Shown here piece after piece: positions 18,887 to 26,995 of a DNA stretch of 38,087 nt. The stretch is from positions 1 through 38,087 of the forward strand of contig CAMWQE010000003.1 of NCBI GenBank assembly GCA_947176335.1. The letters are read 5' to 3'. Below the pieces are notes generated by a model. That model was given only the letters and a program-made list of their open reading frames with translations, was not told the origin of the DNA and ran no database searches. The translations under genes were made by a program, and so were the position numbers. Every line of letters starts with the position of its first letter. The stretch's first letter is position 1. This DNA is from an uncultured Porphyromonadaceae bacterium (lineage in GTDB: Bacteria > Bacteroidota > Bacteroidia > Bacteroidales > Muribaculaceae).

Positions 18887-19939
18887 TTATTTCCTTTTCA
18901 AAAAAATCTGTGTGGGGAAATGGTCGCTGTAGCCGTTCAGGAAACGTCCGCCGGCATAAGTGCGGTGAGGCATACCTGTATATGGTGCCTCGGTCTGCTT
19001 GAGGAAATCAAGGTCACACACCTCCGCACCGACGAGAGTCAGCACCGCGCCATTGTCCGGAAGCAACATTCCGCCAACGATAATCTGGTCAAAAAGGTTC
19101 CACTTGCCCCGGTAAGTCAGCGTGCCTTTTCCTCCTGCAAGAATATCCCACCAGGGATTATAGAAACCGGTCGGAGGCACATCATAGGCATTTCGCCTCG
19201 CCCCTATTGTGAGGGCGCATGATGCATTCTCCGGATCATCGTTCAGGTCACCCATTATTATTATAGGTCTCAGTGGAGATGCCGCGCGGATACTGTCTGC
19301 AATGCTCTTTGACAGTTCGGCTGCCGCAATGCGCAGGTACTCGCTCGCCTCCTGTCCCCCTAAGCGCGACGGCCAGTGGTTCACTATCACACTTATGGTA
19401 TCGATGCCTAACACACCGGACACGCACAGCTGGTCACGGGTACGGAAATCCGGATTGCTCTCCACAAAGAGCCTGTGCGCCTCTACTCCCGTCACCTCAA
19501 ACAGCTCCGGGTCGTAAAGCAACGCCACATCTATGCCGCGTGCATCCGGCGAATCATGGTGCACATATTTCAGCCCGCGGCTTTGCAGCGGCTTTGCATT
19601 TACGAGATCTGCTACTACCGATTCATTCTCAACCTCAGCGATGCCTATCACCGCCGGGCCGCCCGGAGTAAGTTCGCTTACCATTCCCGCTATGGCATTT
19701 GCAAGGTTGTTCAATTTCAGATTATATTTGGTGGAATCCCATTTGCGTGCCCCGGCAGGACTGAATTCAAGGTCAAACTTGCCATTGGCGTTAATGGTGT
19801 CAAAAAGATTCTCAAGGTTATAAAAAGCGACCCCGTACACAGGAGTGCTGTCACTGACGCACACCGGCTGCGCACCGCTCATTCCTAAAGCCGCGCCGAG
19901 GGCAAGAACCAGTGAAACTAACGTTTTCTTCATGTTCAA
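18887..19939 (-). CDS. secreted endonuclease/exonuclease/phosphatase family protein
   Basis: 350 aa; signal peptide; VYGVAFYNLENLFDT, GIAEVENESVVADL, SVIVNHWPSRLGGQEASEYLR, IIMGDLNDDPEN, GYSDHFPTQIFL. Confidence 0.92.
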   Translation of the reverse strand: MNMKKTLVSLVLALGAALGMSGAQPVCVSDSTPVYGVAFYNLENLFDTINANGKFDLEFSPAGARKWDSTKYNLKLNNLANAIAGMVSELTPGGPAVIGIAEVENESVVADLVNAKPLQSRGLKYVHHDSPDARGIDVALLYDPELFEVTGVEAHRLFVESNPDFRTRDQLCVSGVLGIDTISVIVNHWPSRLGGQEASEYLRIAAAELSKSIADSIRAASPLRPIIIMGDLNDDPENASCALTIGARRNAYDVPPTGFYNPWWDILAGGKGTLTYRGKWNLFDQIIVGGMLLPDNGAVLTLVGAEVCDLDFLKQTEAPYTGMPHRTYAGGRFLNGYSDHFPTQIFLKRK

Positions 19940-20016
19940 ATAATTTTTACCGTAAAATTACCGCTTATCCTCGAACCAACCAAAAAACCGCTGAAAATCC
20001 ATGCCGCGCATTTTAT

Positions 20017-20047
20017 TTTGATAAATCCTCAAACCTCCTTATCTTTG
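20017..20047 (+). promoter_or_regulatory. promoter for the TPR/HTH regulator gene
   Basis: TTTG (20017-20020), N19, TATCTTTG (20040-20047); ATG at 20056, only 8 nt after the -7 box. Confidence 0.6.
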
Positions 20048-20055
20048 CCAAGACC

Positions 20056-21759
20056 ATGAAAGCAAGGCATATCATACTATTCCTCTTTATCTGCACGATT
20101 GCCGCGTGCACTACCCGCCATGATCCGAGGGTGGAATCACTATTTTCACTTGCCGAATCAGTGCCAGAAGCCGCTCTTGACTCCATCGACGCACTTGATT
20201 CACTCCACTTATCTTCTACAGACAGGATGCTGCTGCGCCTCGCCACAATCAAGGCTACCGACAAGGCAGACAGGCAACTGCCGGGCGACACCGCAATACT
20301 GCCGCTTGTCGACTACTACTCCTCGCACGAAACAGAACGCTACTACCCTACCGCGCTCTACTATGCCGGACGGATATACTCGGAATCGGGAGACTATCCC
20401 ACCGCACTCCGATACTTCCAGGACGCACTCGACTTACTGCCCGAAAACACGCCGGACCTCAATCTCCGGGCGGCTGCACTCAGCCAAACGGCTGCTATAC
20501 TCGCCAATCTGAGACTCTTTGACCAAGCTGAACCGTACTTCACTGAGGCATTGGAGATTGACCGACAAATGCGAGATACAATCAATATGATTTATGACCT
20601 TGAGAACCTTGCTAACATCACACTCAGAAATGGAGATTGCTATACAGCTTTATATCTGTTTCTATCTGCTGACAGCCTTACATCAAAGAAATTTCCGGCA
20701 AATACTCCTTATTCTAAGTCTAACATTGCATACGCCTATTATAAAAGCGGTGATATAAACTCTGCCTTAACCGCTGTCAAAGAATCACTTATTCCATCAA
20801 ATACAAAAGACCTGAATATCATCTATTCACAAGCAGCAACCATTTACTATAATGCGGGGTTATATGACAGTACTTACCAGTATGCAAGTAAATTGATAGG
20901 TTTGGGAAAGGACTCAAATAAAAGACTTGGCTACTATTACCTCATCCAACCAGAATTATCTGATTTCATACCGCATGATTCGATAAATAGTTATATGAAA
21001 AATTATAATGTCAATACTGAAATTTTTCTTAGCAAAAATTCAAATCAAGCTGCATTAATTCAAAATTCATATTACAACTACGCCACACATGAATTAAAAC
21101 GAATCTCTGCAGAAAAAAGCAAGAACAAGTTTCTTGTAATCGCTCTTATGCTTGCTATTATTTTATTATCACTTATAGTTGTCACACTGTTTGTTTCAAA
21201 CAGAAGCCACAAACGTAAACTGAGATTAACCGAAGCACTCAACAAAATAAGAGAACTGGAAAAAACAATTTCAGAGCAAACTATGAGCAACAAACTGAGC
21301 CCAGAACCTATACCAATAGATGTAACCGATTTGGATTCCACATCCGTAATCAGAGATTCTTTACGCAAACAATTGATAGATGCAGCAAAACTATCTAATC
21401 ATAAATATGTGATTCCGGAAGTAATATATACTTCATCTGAGTATTCAAAAGTCATAGATTTAATTCACTCTAATAAGAAAATCACTGAAGCTGTATTATG
21501 GGATAGTCTTGAAGATCTCACTAATAAGGCTTTTCCCAAATATAAAGATAATCTTTTATTGCTTTATGGAAAAACACCTCGTATCGAAGATATGAGAACA
21601 ATCCTGCTGATTAAATTGGGATGCCGTCCATCAGAACTTCAGATACTTCTCGGACTGGCAAAAGGCTCTGTGTCATCAAGAAGAGCCGAGATTTCCAAGC
21701 GCCTTTTAGGCGAATTATATGAACTGAAGACTGTAGACGCTGCAATACGCTTGTTATAA
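20056..21759 (+). CDS. membrane-spanning TPR regulator: lipoprotein-type signal, periplasmic TPRs, one TM helix, coiled coil and cytoplasmic HTH-like C-terminus
   Basis: MKARHIILFLFICTIAAC lipobox; TPR repeats (ALYYAGRIYSESGDYPTALRYFQDALDLLP); TM FLVIALMLAIILLSLIVVTLFV; C-terminus MRTILLIKLGCRPSELQILLGLAKGSVSSRRAEISKRLLG resembles LuxR-like HTHs at the end of similar Bacteroidales TPR proteins. Confidence 0.75.
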   Translation: MKARHIILFLFICTIAACTTRHDPRVESLFSLAESVPEAALDSIDALDSLHLSSTDRMLLRLATIKATDKADRQLPGDTAILPLVDYYSSHETERYYPTALYYAGRIYSESGDYPTALRYFQDALDLLPENTPDLNLRAAALSQTAAILANLRLFDQAEPYFTEALEIDRQMRDTINMIYDLENLANITLRNGDCYTALYLFLSADSLTSKKFPANTPYSKSNIAYAYYKSGDINSALTAVKESLIPSNTKDLNIIYSQAATIYYNAGLYDSTYQYASKLIGLGKDSNKRLGYYYLIQPELSDFIPHDSINSYMKNYNVNTEIFLSKNSNQAALIQNSYYNYATHELKRISAEKSKNKFLVIALMLAIILLSLIVVTLFVSNRSHKRKLRLTEALNKIRELEKTISEQTMSNKLSPEPIPIDVTDLDSTSVIRDSLRKQLIDAAKLSNHKYVIPEVIYTSSEYSKVIDLIHSNKKITEAVLWDSLEDLTNKAFPKYKDNLLLLYGKTPRIEDMRTILLIKLGCRPSELQILLGLAKGSVSSRRAEISKRLLGELYELKTVDAAIRLL

Positions 21760-21775
21760 CCATATTACGCTACTT

Positions 21776-21795
21776 TTCCGCACTTTTTCCGCACT
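21776..21795 (+). repeat. 20-bp direct repeat copy 1 (TTCCGCACTTTTTCCGCACT)
   Basis: Internal tandem CCGCAC-TTTTT-CCGCAC with 11-bp period; identical copy at 21952-21971. Confidence 0.9.
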
Positions 21796-21859
21796 ATATT
21801 CAACCGGATTTTGACCTATCAAAAAGCCGATTATATAAACATGGATTATTGCCATGACA

Positions 21860-21878
21860 ATATCGGCGCCACCGATAT
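21860..21878. repeat. inverted repeat ATATCGG-CGCCA-CCGATAT
   Basis: Perfect 7-bp arms with a 5-bp spacer in the intergenic region upstream of the small secreted protein gene. Confidence 0.75.
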
Positions 21879-21951
21879 CAGCGCCTAACATACTATTGAT
21901 TAACAAATAACTAAAGGATAACATCCACCCTTAGATGCCCTTCTAATATAA

Positions 21952-21971
21952 TTCCGCACTTTTTCCGCACT
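21952..21971 (+). repeat. 20-bp direct repeat copy 2 (TTCCGCACTTTTTCCGCACT)
   Basis: Identical to 21776-21795; ends 8 bp before the -33 TTGG element. Confidence 0.9.
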
Positions 21972-21978
21972 CAAATGC

Positions 21979-22009
21979 TTGGTATCGCTGATACCTGATT
22001 GTACCTTTG
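21979..22009 (+). promoter_or_regulatory. promoter with embedded palindrome GGTATC-GCT-GATACC
   Basis: TTG (21979-21981), N20, TACCTTTG (22002-22009); perfect 6-bp inverted repeat at 21981-21995 inside the spacer. Confidence 0.65.
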
Positions 22010-22033
22010 CATAAAACTATAAAACTAAACAAT

Positions 22034-22405
22034 ATGAAACTGAAAACACTTTGTGTGTTCTTATTTATGTTATTCGCTTTACCTTACTATGGTAAAGCTG
22101 ACATATTAATGCCGTTGGAACCTCCTATAATTGATGGGGAATCTGACCCAGACTACAGTAAACGAAAAATACCGCCTGTGCCAATTATGTGCTTTATAGA
22201 TTTTGAGGTAGGGACGGTGTCATTCAACTCCACTGCAATAGGTGAGATTGAGGAGTATCAGATTTGCAATGAATCGGGTGAAACCTGCATCGGCAGCTAT
22301 GATGACCTGGCTGAATTTGTTTCCGCATTGAGTAGCATTGACGGTGACTTATGCATCCGGTTCCTATCTCCAAAAGGATATTACACCGGATATATAACAA
22401 AATAA
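22034..22405 (+). CDS. small secreted protein of unknown function (possibly DUF3244-like)
   Basis: 123 aa from MKLKTLCVFLFMLFALPYYGKA signal peptide; mature region has four Cys and a short beta-rich core (FIDFEVGTVSFNSTAIGEIEEYQICNESGETCIGSY). Preceded by a good promoter. Confidence 0.65.
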   Translation: MKLKTLCVFLFMLFALPYYGKADILMPLEPPIIDGESDPDYSKRKIPPVPIMCFIDFEVGTVSFNSTAIGEIEEYQICNESGETCIGSYDDLAEFVSALSSIDGDLCIRFLSPKGYYTGYITK

Positions 22406-22447
22406 TTATTTCCGGACAATTACAGGAATATCTCTCTATCTTGTCAG

Positions 22448-22514
22448 GGATGGGGAAAAGGAATTGAGCTGATTTCTCGTGCCAATGTTAAATCAAGGTA
22501 CCTTTTCCCCATCC
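22448..22514 (+). repeat. long intergenic hairpin (14-bp perfect stem, 39-nt loop)
   Basis: GGATGGGGAAAAGG (22448-22461) and CCTTTTCCCCATCC (22501-22514); nested GATTT/AAATC pairing possible in the loop. Confidence 0.75.
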
Positions 22515-22598
22515 TGTTTCATCAAGTCCCTTAAAAAATAAAACAGTTGGGGCGCACCGCGTTCAACATCATGAATCAAAAATAAACAAATATATTAT

Positions 22599-24719
22599 AT
22601 GAAAATTACCCCCATCGCAGGAATTGCATTCGCACTTGCACTCGCAGGCTGCTCCGATGCAATCAATGAGCCGGAAGCACCGCAAAACCTCCCGGACTCA
22701 CGGTCCGTGGAGATTGCCGACACTACCTATAAATATGCCTACTACTATGACGACCGCGTAGAGGTGCCAATTGATGAATCAAAAAAGTATGTGATTGTCG
22801 AGGAGACGGTTGCAGACATTGCCGTTGCCGCGCCGGCAAAAGCACCGACCCGTTATGCCGGATACATAGTTGACGCCGCAGAACTACTCAAATCCGGCAA
22901 CACCTCAATAATGGCAGCCTCCGGAAACAATTCACCAATCGTTGCTATCGAAGATGTGACAGCTCACGGCACTCCGCTCAACAATTTCATATATGTGGGG
23001 CTTAAAAATGAATCCGACCTGCCTGTGCTTGAAAGGCTCGCCAAGAAAATAGGATGCATTGTACACGGCTCAATTTTAGACCACCCGAAATGGATAAAAC
23101 TGGAAACCGGCATAAACAGCGCCATGACTTCACTCCCCGCAGCAGCATACCTTTATGAAAACGGGGACTTCCAGTTCGTTGACCCCGGATTTGAGATTCA
23201 ATATGAAAGTCTTGCAAGCACCACACCTTCAGATCCTTATTTCAGCCAGCAGTGGAATTTGACTGGCGAATACGGCATAAATATCCTCCCTGCATGGGCT
23301 ATTTCTAAAGGGTCTCCTGATATAACTTTGGCTATCTATGACACGGGTGTAGTTAATATCTCAGACGAATTTACAGGAAGATTCACACAATTCTACTACG
23401 ATAACAATTTAACAATCTCAAATCCACATGGAACACAAGTCGCAGCGGTCGCAGCTGCATCCCATAATATGTCCTATATTGCAGGAGTCGCTCCTAATGC
23501 TAGACTAATGAATCTTAATTGGACATACGGTGGATATACACGTTCTGCAGAAGAGATTGCAGAGGGTTTTATATTATCTTATAAAAATGGAGCTGATATA
23601 ATAAATTGCTCATGGGGAGCATCGGCGCCTATCCAGAATCAAATTTTGGTAGAAGAAGCTTGCAAGGAAGCGATAATATTGGGTCGCAATGGTAAAGGAT
23701 GTATAGTAGTTTTCGCTGCCGGTAATAGTGATACATATGGAATCCAATATCCAGCAAGAAACATTCACGACGCAATAACTGTAGGTTCAACTAATACTTC
23801 TGGTATACGAAAAGGAACGTCATACGGTCCTCAAATGACAGTCTCAGCCCCAGGACATGAAATTCCTACCACACCAAATGAGAAAGGGGAATGTATTAAT
23901 TCTGGCACCTCCTATGCCGCACCCCAAGTCTCAGGGCTTGCGGCGCTTATTCTCAGCATACGCCCGGAGCTCACGGCGGCACAGGTAAAGCAGCTGATTA
24001 TTGAAACTGCATCCCGCTCCACACATAGCGACGAGTACGGTTGGGGTATTATAAATGCCGGATATGCTATGCAGGCTGCAAATCAGGACTATGCGATTTC
24101 ATGTCCTTCTGCTGGAGTAATCTCTCCAAATGATGGGAAATTGACATTTACCTTGTCTAACGTACCGAGGGGGGCAACTGTAAGCTGGTCAAGCAAATTG
24201 GCATCGCAGAAACTTAATTCCTCAAACTCCTCAGCTACGTTTTTCTATCCCTCTATCGGAGCTGGGTATGAAACAGTATCAGCTACTGTATCATATCTGG
24301 GCAAAACAAAAGAAGTTACATACCAATGCTATCTTACTTTAAGTACTGTGGTAAATTCAATTAATATTCTGGAAGACTATGACTGGTTAGGAGCTAACCA
24401 AATACATCTTTTTGCTGACTGTTCTAAAGAAAATGCACCGATTGAATGGAAAATAACAAGCAGTAATGGGTGCAATTTCCAACTTGTTGAATTTCCTCTT
24501 GCTGGAGATGCCAGCTTTATGAGTAATCCTAACGCATATATTACGCTTCAATATGGTGATCCTATGACACCTTTGACTTCAATACCGGAGGGAGCCTACT
24601 GTGAAATAACAGCAGAAGTGAATGAGCCGTATGGTGTGTGGCATCGTTGCACTCTCCGCTGGACAAATCTTTGGAACGGATATCAGTGGATTCTTGAGGA
24701 TAATGGTTTCCTCCGATAA
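22599..24719 (+). CDS. S8 family (subtilisin-like) serine peptidase lipoprotein with C-terminal accessory domains
   Basis: Lipobox LALAGCSD; catalytic triad blocks LAIYDTGV (Asp), NPHGTQVAAVAAA (His), NSGTSYAAPQVSGLAALIL (Ser); oxyanion VVFAAGNSD. Confidence 0.93.
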   Translation: MKITPIAGIAFALALAGCSDAINEPEAPQNLPDSRSVEIADTTYKYAYYYDDRVEVPIDESKKYVIVEETVADIAVAAPAKAPTRYAGYIVDAAELLKSGNTSIMAASGNNSPIVAIEDVTAHGTPLNNFIYVGLKNESDLPVLERLAKKIGCIVHGSILDHPKWIKLETGINSAMTSLPAAAYLYENGDFQFVDPGFEIQYESLASTTPSDPYFSQQWNLTGEYGINILPAWAISKGSPDITLAIYDTGVVNISDEFTGRFTQFYYDNNLTISNPHGTQVAAVAAASHNMSYIAGVAPNARLMNLNWTYGGYTRSAEEIAEGFILSYKNGADIINCSWGASAPIQNQILVEEACKEAIILGRNGKGCIVVFAAGNSDTYGIQYPARNIHDAITVGSTNTSGIRKGTSYGPQMTVSAPGHEIPTTPNEKGECINSGTSYAAPQVSGLAALILSIRPELTAAQVKQLIIETASRSTHSDEYGWGIINAGYAMQAANQDYAISCPSAGVISPNDGKLTFTLSNVPRGATVSWSSKLASQKLNSSNSSATFFYPSIGAGYETVSATVSYLGKTKEVTYQCYLTLSTVVNSINILEDYDWLGANQIHLFADCSKENAPIEWKITSSNGCNFQLVEFPLAGDASFMSNPNAYITLQYGDPMTPLTSIPEGAYCEITAEVNEPYGVWHRCTLRWTNLWNGYQWILEDNGFLR

Positions 24720-24739
24720 TCATATTAATTAAAATTTAT

Positions 24740-24747
24740 TATCTTTG
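24740..24747 (+). promoter_or_regulatory. -7 promoter box TATCTTTG upstream of lipoprotein copy 1
   Basis: TATCTTTG, 26 nt before the ATG at 24774; matches TAnnTTTG. Confidence 0.5.
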
Positions 24748-24773
24748 CAAATAAACTATTAAACCAAACAGAT

Positions 24774-25457
24774 ATGAATAAAATCCTCCTCGGCTTCACC
24801 GCACTTTTCGCCGTTACCCTTTTCAGCGCCTGTTCAGCAGACGACAGCTTCCTCACAGATGATGAGATTAATCAGTTGGACAAAGAAACATCCTCGAAAT
24901 TTGTAGGCTTAAACTCCCTATATGGAAATTTTTCAGAACAACTTGAATACCCAGATAATGTGACCAACTATGCCATTATAATCCGTAGCAAAAAAGAGAT
25001 GGAAGACTATGGTTTGGTAGGCGGTGAAATTGTAAATGACACTACCTCATATACTATTACTGATGATAACACTATTATCAAAAATAATATAAAACCCTTT
25101 GATGATCCTTCCCGTCCAACAAAACTTATTGATTATTATAAGGATATAAATTGGGATAAACAAAGTCTTGTGGTATTAACATGTTATAATTCATCTATTT
25201 GCCGCTATATTGCTAATCTTGATGGAAGTATATATCATAAAAAAGGAAAATATTATGTAGTGATAAAGCCTTTAGTACAGACTTATCAAATCTGCTCACA
25301 GGCTCTTTACAGGGATGGTGCTGCATTTGTTGTAAACACTCCAAACCTCAAGAAAAAAGATTTGGTCATACAAATTAATGCAAAAGTATCCATCATGAAT
25401 CCTAAAACATTTAAATTAGAAATACAGGATATTTCTAAACCTCTTGAATTCAAATAA
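24774..25457 (+). CDS. tandem lipoprotein paralog 1
   Basis: 227 aa; lipobox TLFSACSADDS; about half of the sequence shared with copies 2 and 3. Confidence 0.85.
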   Translation: MNKILLGFTALFAVTLFSACSADDSFLTDDEINQLDKETSSKFVGLNSLYGNFSEQLEYPDNVTNYAIIIRSKKEMEDYGLVGGEIVNDTTSYTITDDNTIIKNNIKPFDDPSRPTKLIDYYKDINWDKQSLVVLTCYNSSICRYIANLDGSIYHKKGKYYVVIKPLVQTYQICSQALYRDGAAFVVNTPNLKKKDLVIQINAKVSIMNPKTFKLEIQDISKPLEFK

Positions 25458-25481
25458 ATACTCCCTTCCCTATCCCCCTGC

Positions 25482-25512
25482 GGGCGTGCCGGATTTGGAT
25501 TCCGGTACGCCC
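25482..25512 (+). terminator. intergenic hairpin between lipoprotein copies 1 and 2 (no U-tract)
   Basis: GGGCGTGCCGGA-TTTGGAT-TCCGGTACGCCC, 12-bp stem with one G-U pair; followed by CACATTATAAC rather than a T-run. Confidence 0.5.
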
Positions 25513-25845
25513 CACATTATAACAGAATAATTTTGCAAAGAAAACCATAAAACCAAACAGATATGAATAAAATCCTCCTCGGCTTGACCGCACTTTTCGC
25601 CGTTACCCTTTTCAGCGCCTGTTCAGCAGATGACAGCTTCCTCACAGATGATGAGATTAATCAGTTGGACAAAGAGACATCATCTAAATTTATAGGAATA
25701 AACGCTTTAAGTGGCAATTTTTCTGAAGAATATAATCATATAGAGATCAACTACGCTATTATATTCCATAGCAAGAAAGAATTAGAAGAATACGGATTAT
25801 CCGGTAACATAGTAAATGATACAACATCATATACTATTAATGATA
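25482..25845 (+). repeat. 364-bp perfect direct repeat, copy A
   Basis: By eye, base-identical to 26241-26604 (offset 759); spans hairpin, -7 box, 5' UTR and first ~94 codons. Confidence 0.85.
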
Positions 25846-26216
25846 ATAATTATGTGTCTCAAAACTTTCACTTACGCACTACACTTAGCGAGTATTATAA
25901 GGATATAAATTGGGACAAACAAAGTCTTGTCGTATTAACATGCTATAATTCGGACGTCTGCCGCCATATTGTAAACCTTGATGGAAGCATGTATCATAAA
26001 AAAGGAAAATATTATGTGGTGATAAAGACTTTCGTCCAGAAAAATTTCATCTGCTTACAATCGACTTACAGGGATGGTGCTGCATTTGTTGTAAACACTC
26101 CAAACCTTAAGAAAAAGGATTTGGTCATACAAGTCAATGCAAAAGTATCCATCATGAATCCTGAAACATTTAAATGGGAAATACAGGATATTTCCAAACC
26201 TCTTGACTTCAAATAA
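25563..26216 (+). CDS. tandem lipoprotein paralog 2
   Basis: 217 aa; identical N-terminal half to copy 3, C-terminal part closest to copy 1. Confidence 0.85.
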   Translation: MNKILLGLTALFAVTLFSACSADDSFLTDDEINQLDKETSSKFIGINALSGNFSEEYNHIEINYAIIFHSKKELEEYGLSGNIVNDTTSYTINDNNYVSQNFHLRTTLSEYYKDINWDKQSLVVLTCYNSDVCRHIVNLDGSMYHKKGKYYVVIKTFVQKNFICLQSTYRDGAAFVVNTPNLKKKDLVIQVNAKVSIMNPETFKWEIQDISKPLDFK

Positions 26217-26240
26217 ATACTCCCTTCCCTATTCCCCATC

Positions 26241-26271
26241 GGGCGTGCCGGATTTGGATTCCGGTACGCCC
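26241..26271 (+). terminator. intergenic hairpin between lipoprotein copies 2 and 3 (no U-tract)
   Basis: Same GGGCGTGCCGGA-TTTGGAT-TCCGGTACGCCC stem-loop as at 25482. Confidence 0.5.
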
Positions 26272-26604
26272 CACATTATAACAGAATAATTTTGCAAAGA
26301 AAACCATAAAACCAAACAGATATGAATAAAATCCTCCTCGGCTTGACCGCACTTTTCGCCGTTACCCTTTTCAGCGCCTGTTCAGCAGATGACAGCTTCC
26401 TCACAGATGATGAGATTAATCAGTTGGACAAAGAGACATCATCTAAATTTATAGGAATAAACGCTTTAAGTGGCAATTTTTCTGAAGAATATAATCATAT
26501 AGAGATCAACTACGCTATTATATTCCATAGCAAGAAAGAATTAGAAGAATACGGATTATCCGGTAACATAGTAAATGATACAACATCATATACTATTAAT
26601 GATA
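26241..26604 (+). repeat. 364-bp perfect direct repeat, copy B
   Basis: Base-identical by eye to 25482-25845. Confidence 0.85.
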
Positions 26605-26972
26605 TTAATTATGTGTCTCAAAATTTTTACAATATGATGACACTGAGCGAGTACTATAAGGATATTAATTGGGATAAACAAAGTCTTGTTGTAATAACCT
26701 GTGAATATTTTACAACAAATCATACACTTATAAACTTTGACGGAAGTATATATCACAAAAAAGGAAAGTACTATATATTAATGAATCCTTTGGTTCAGAC
26801 CGGACTTATCCCCATGCAAGCTGTTGATAGAAATGGTGCCGCATTTGTTGTAAACACTCCAAATCTCAAGAAAAAAGATTTGGTCATACAAGTCAATGCG
26901 AAAGTATCTGTCATGGGTAACCCACATAAATTTGAAATCCGGGATATTTCTAAACCTCTTGACTTCAAATAA
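26322..26972 (+). CDS. tandem lipoprotein paralog 3
   Basis: 216 aa; lipobox TLFSACSADDS; diverges from copy 2 after NDI/NDN-NYVSQNF. Confidence 0.85.
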   Translation: MNKILLGLTALFAVTLFSACSADDSFLTDDEINQLDKETSSKFIGINALSGNFSEEYNHIEINYAIIFHSKKELEEYGLSGNIVNDTTSYTINDINYVSQNFYNMMTLSEYYKDINWDKQSLVVITCEYFTTNHTLINFDGSIYHKKGKYYILMNPLVQTGLIPMQAVDRNGAAFVVNTPNLKKKDLVIQVNAKVSVMGNPHKFEIRDISKPLDFK

Positions 26973-26995
26973 ATACTCCCTTCCCTATCCCTTCT

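Noticed and set aside
19940-20055. oriC in the divergent EEP/TPR gap
   Set aside because: Only about 116 bp, contains a normal promoter, and I could not identify a DnaA-box cluster (only a poor TTATCCTCG).
21776-21971. CRISPR-like or att-site interpretation of the two 20-bp repeats
   Set aside because: Only two copies 176 bp apart, no spacer array, cas genes or integrase; internal 11-bp periodicity fits transcription-factor sites better.
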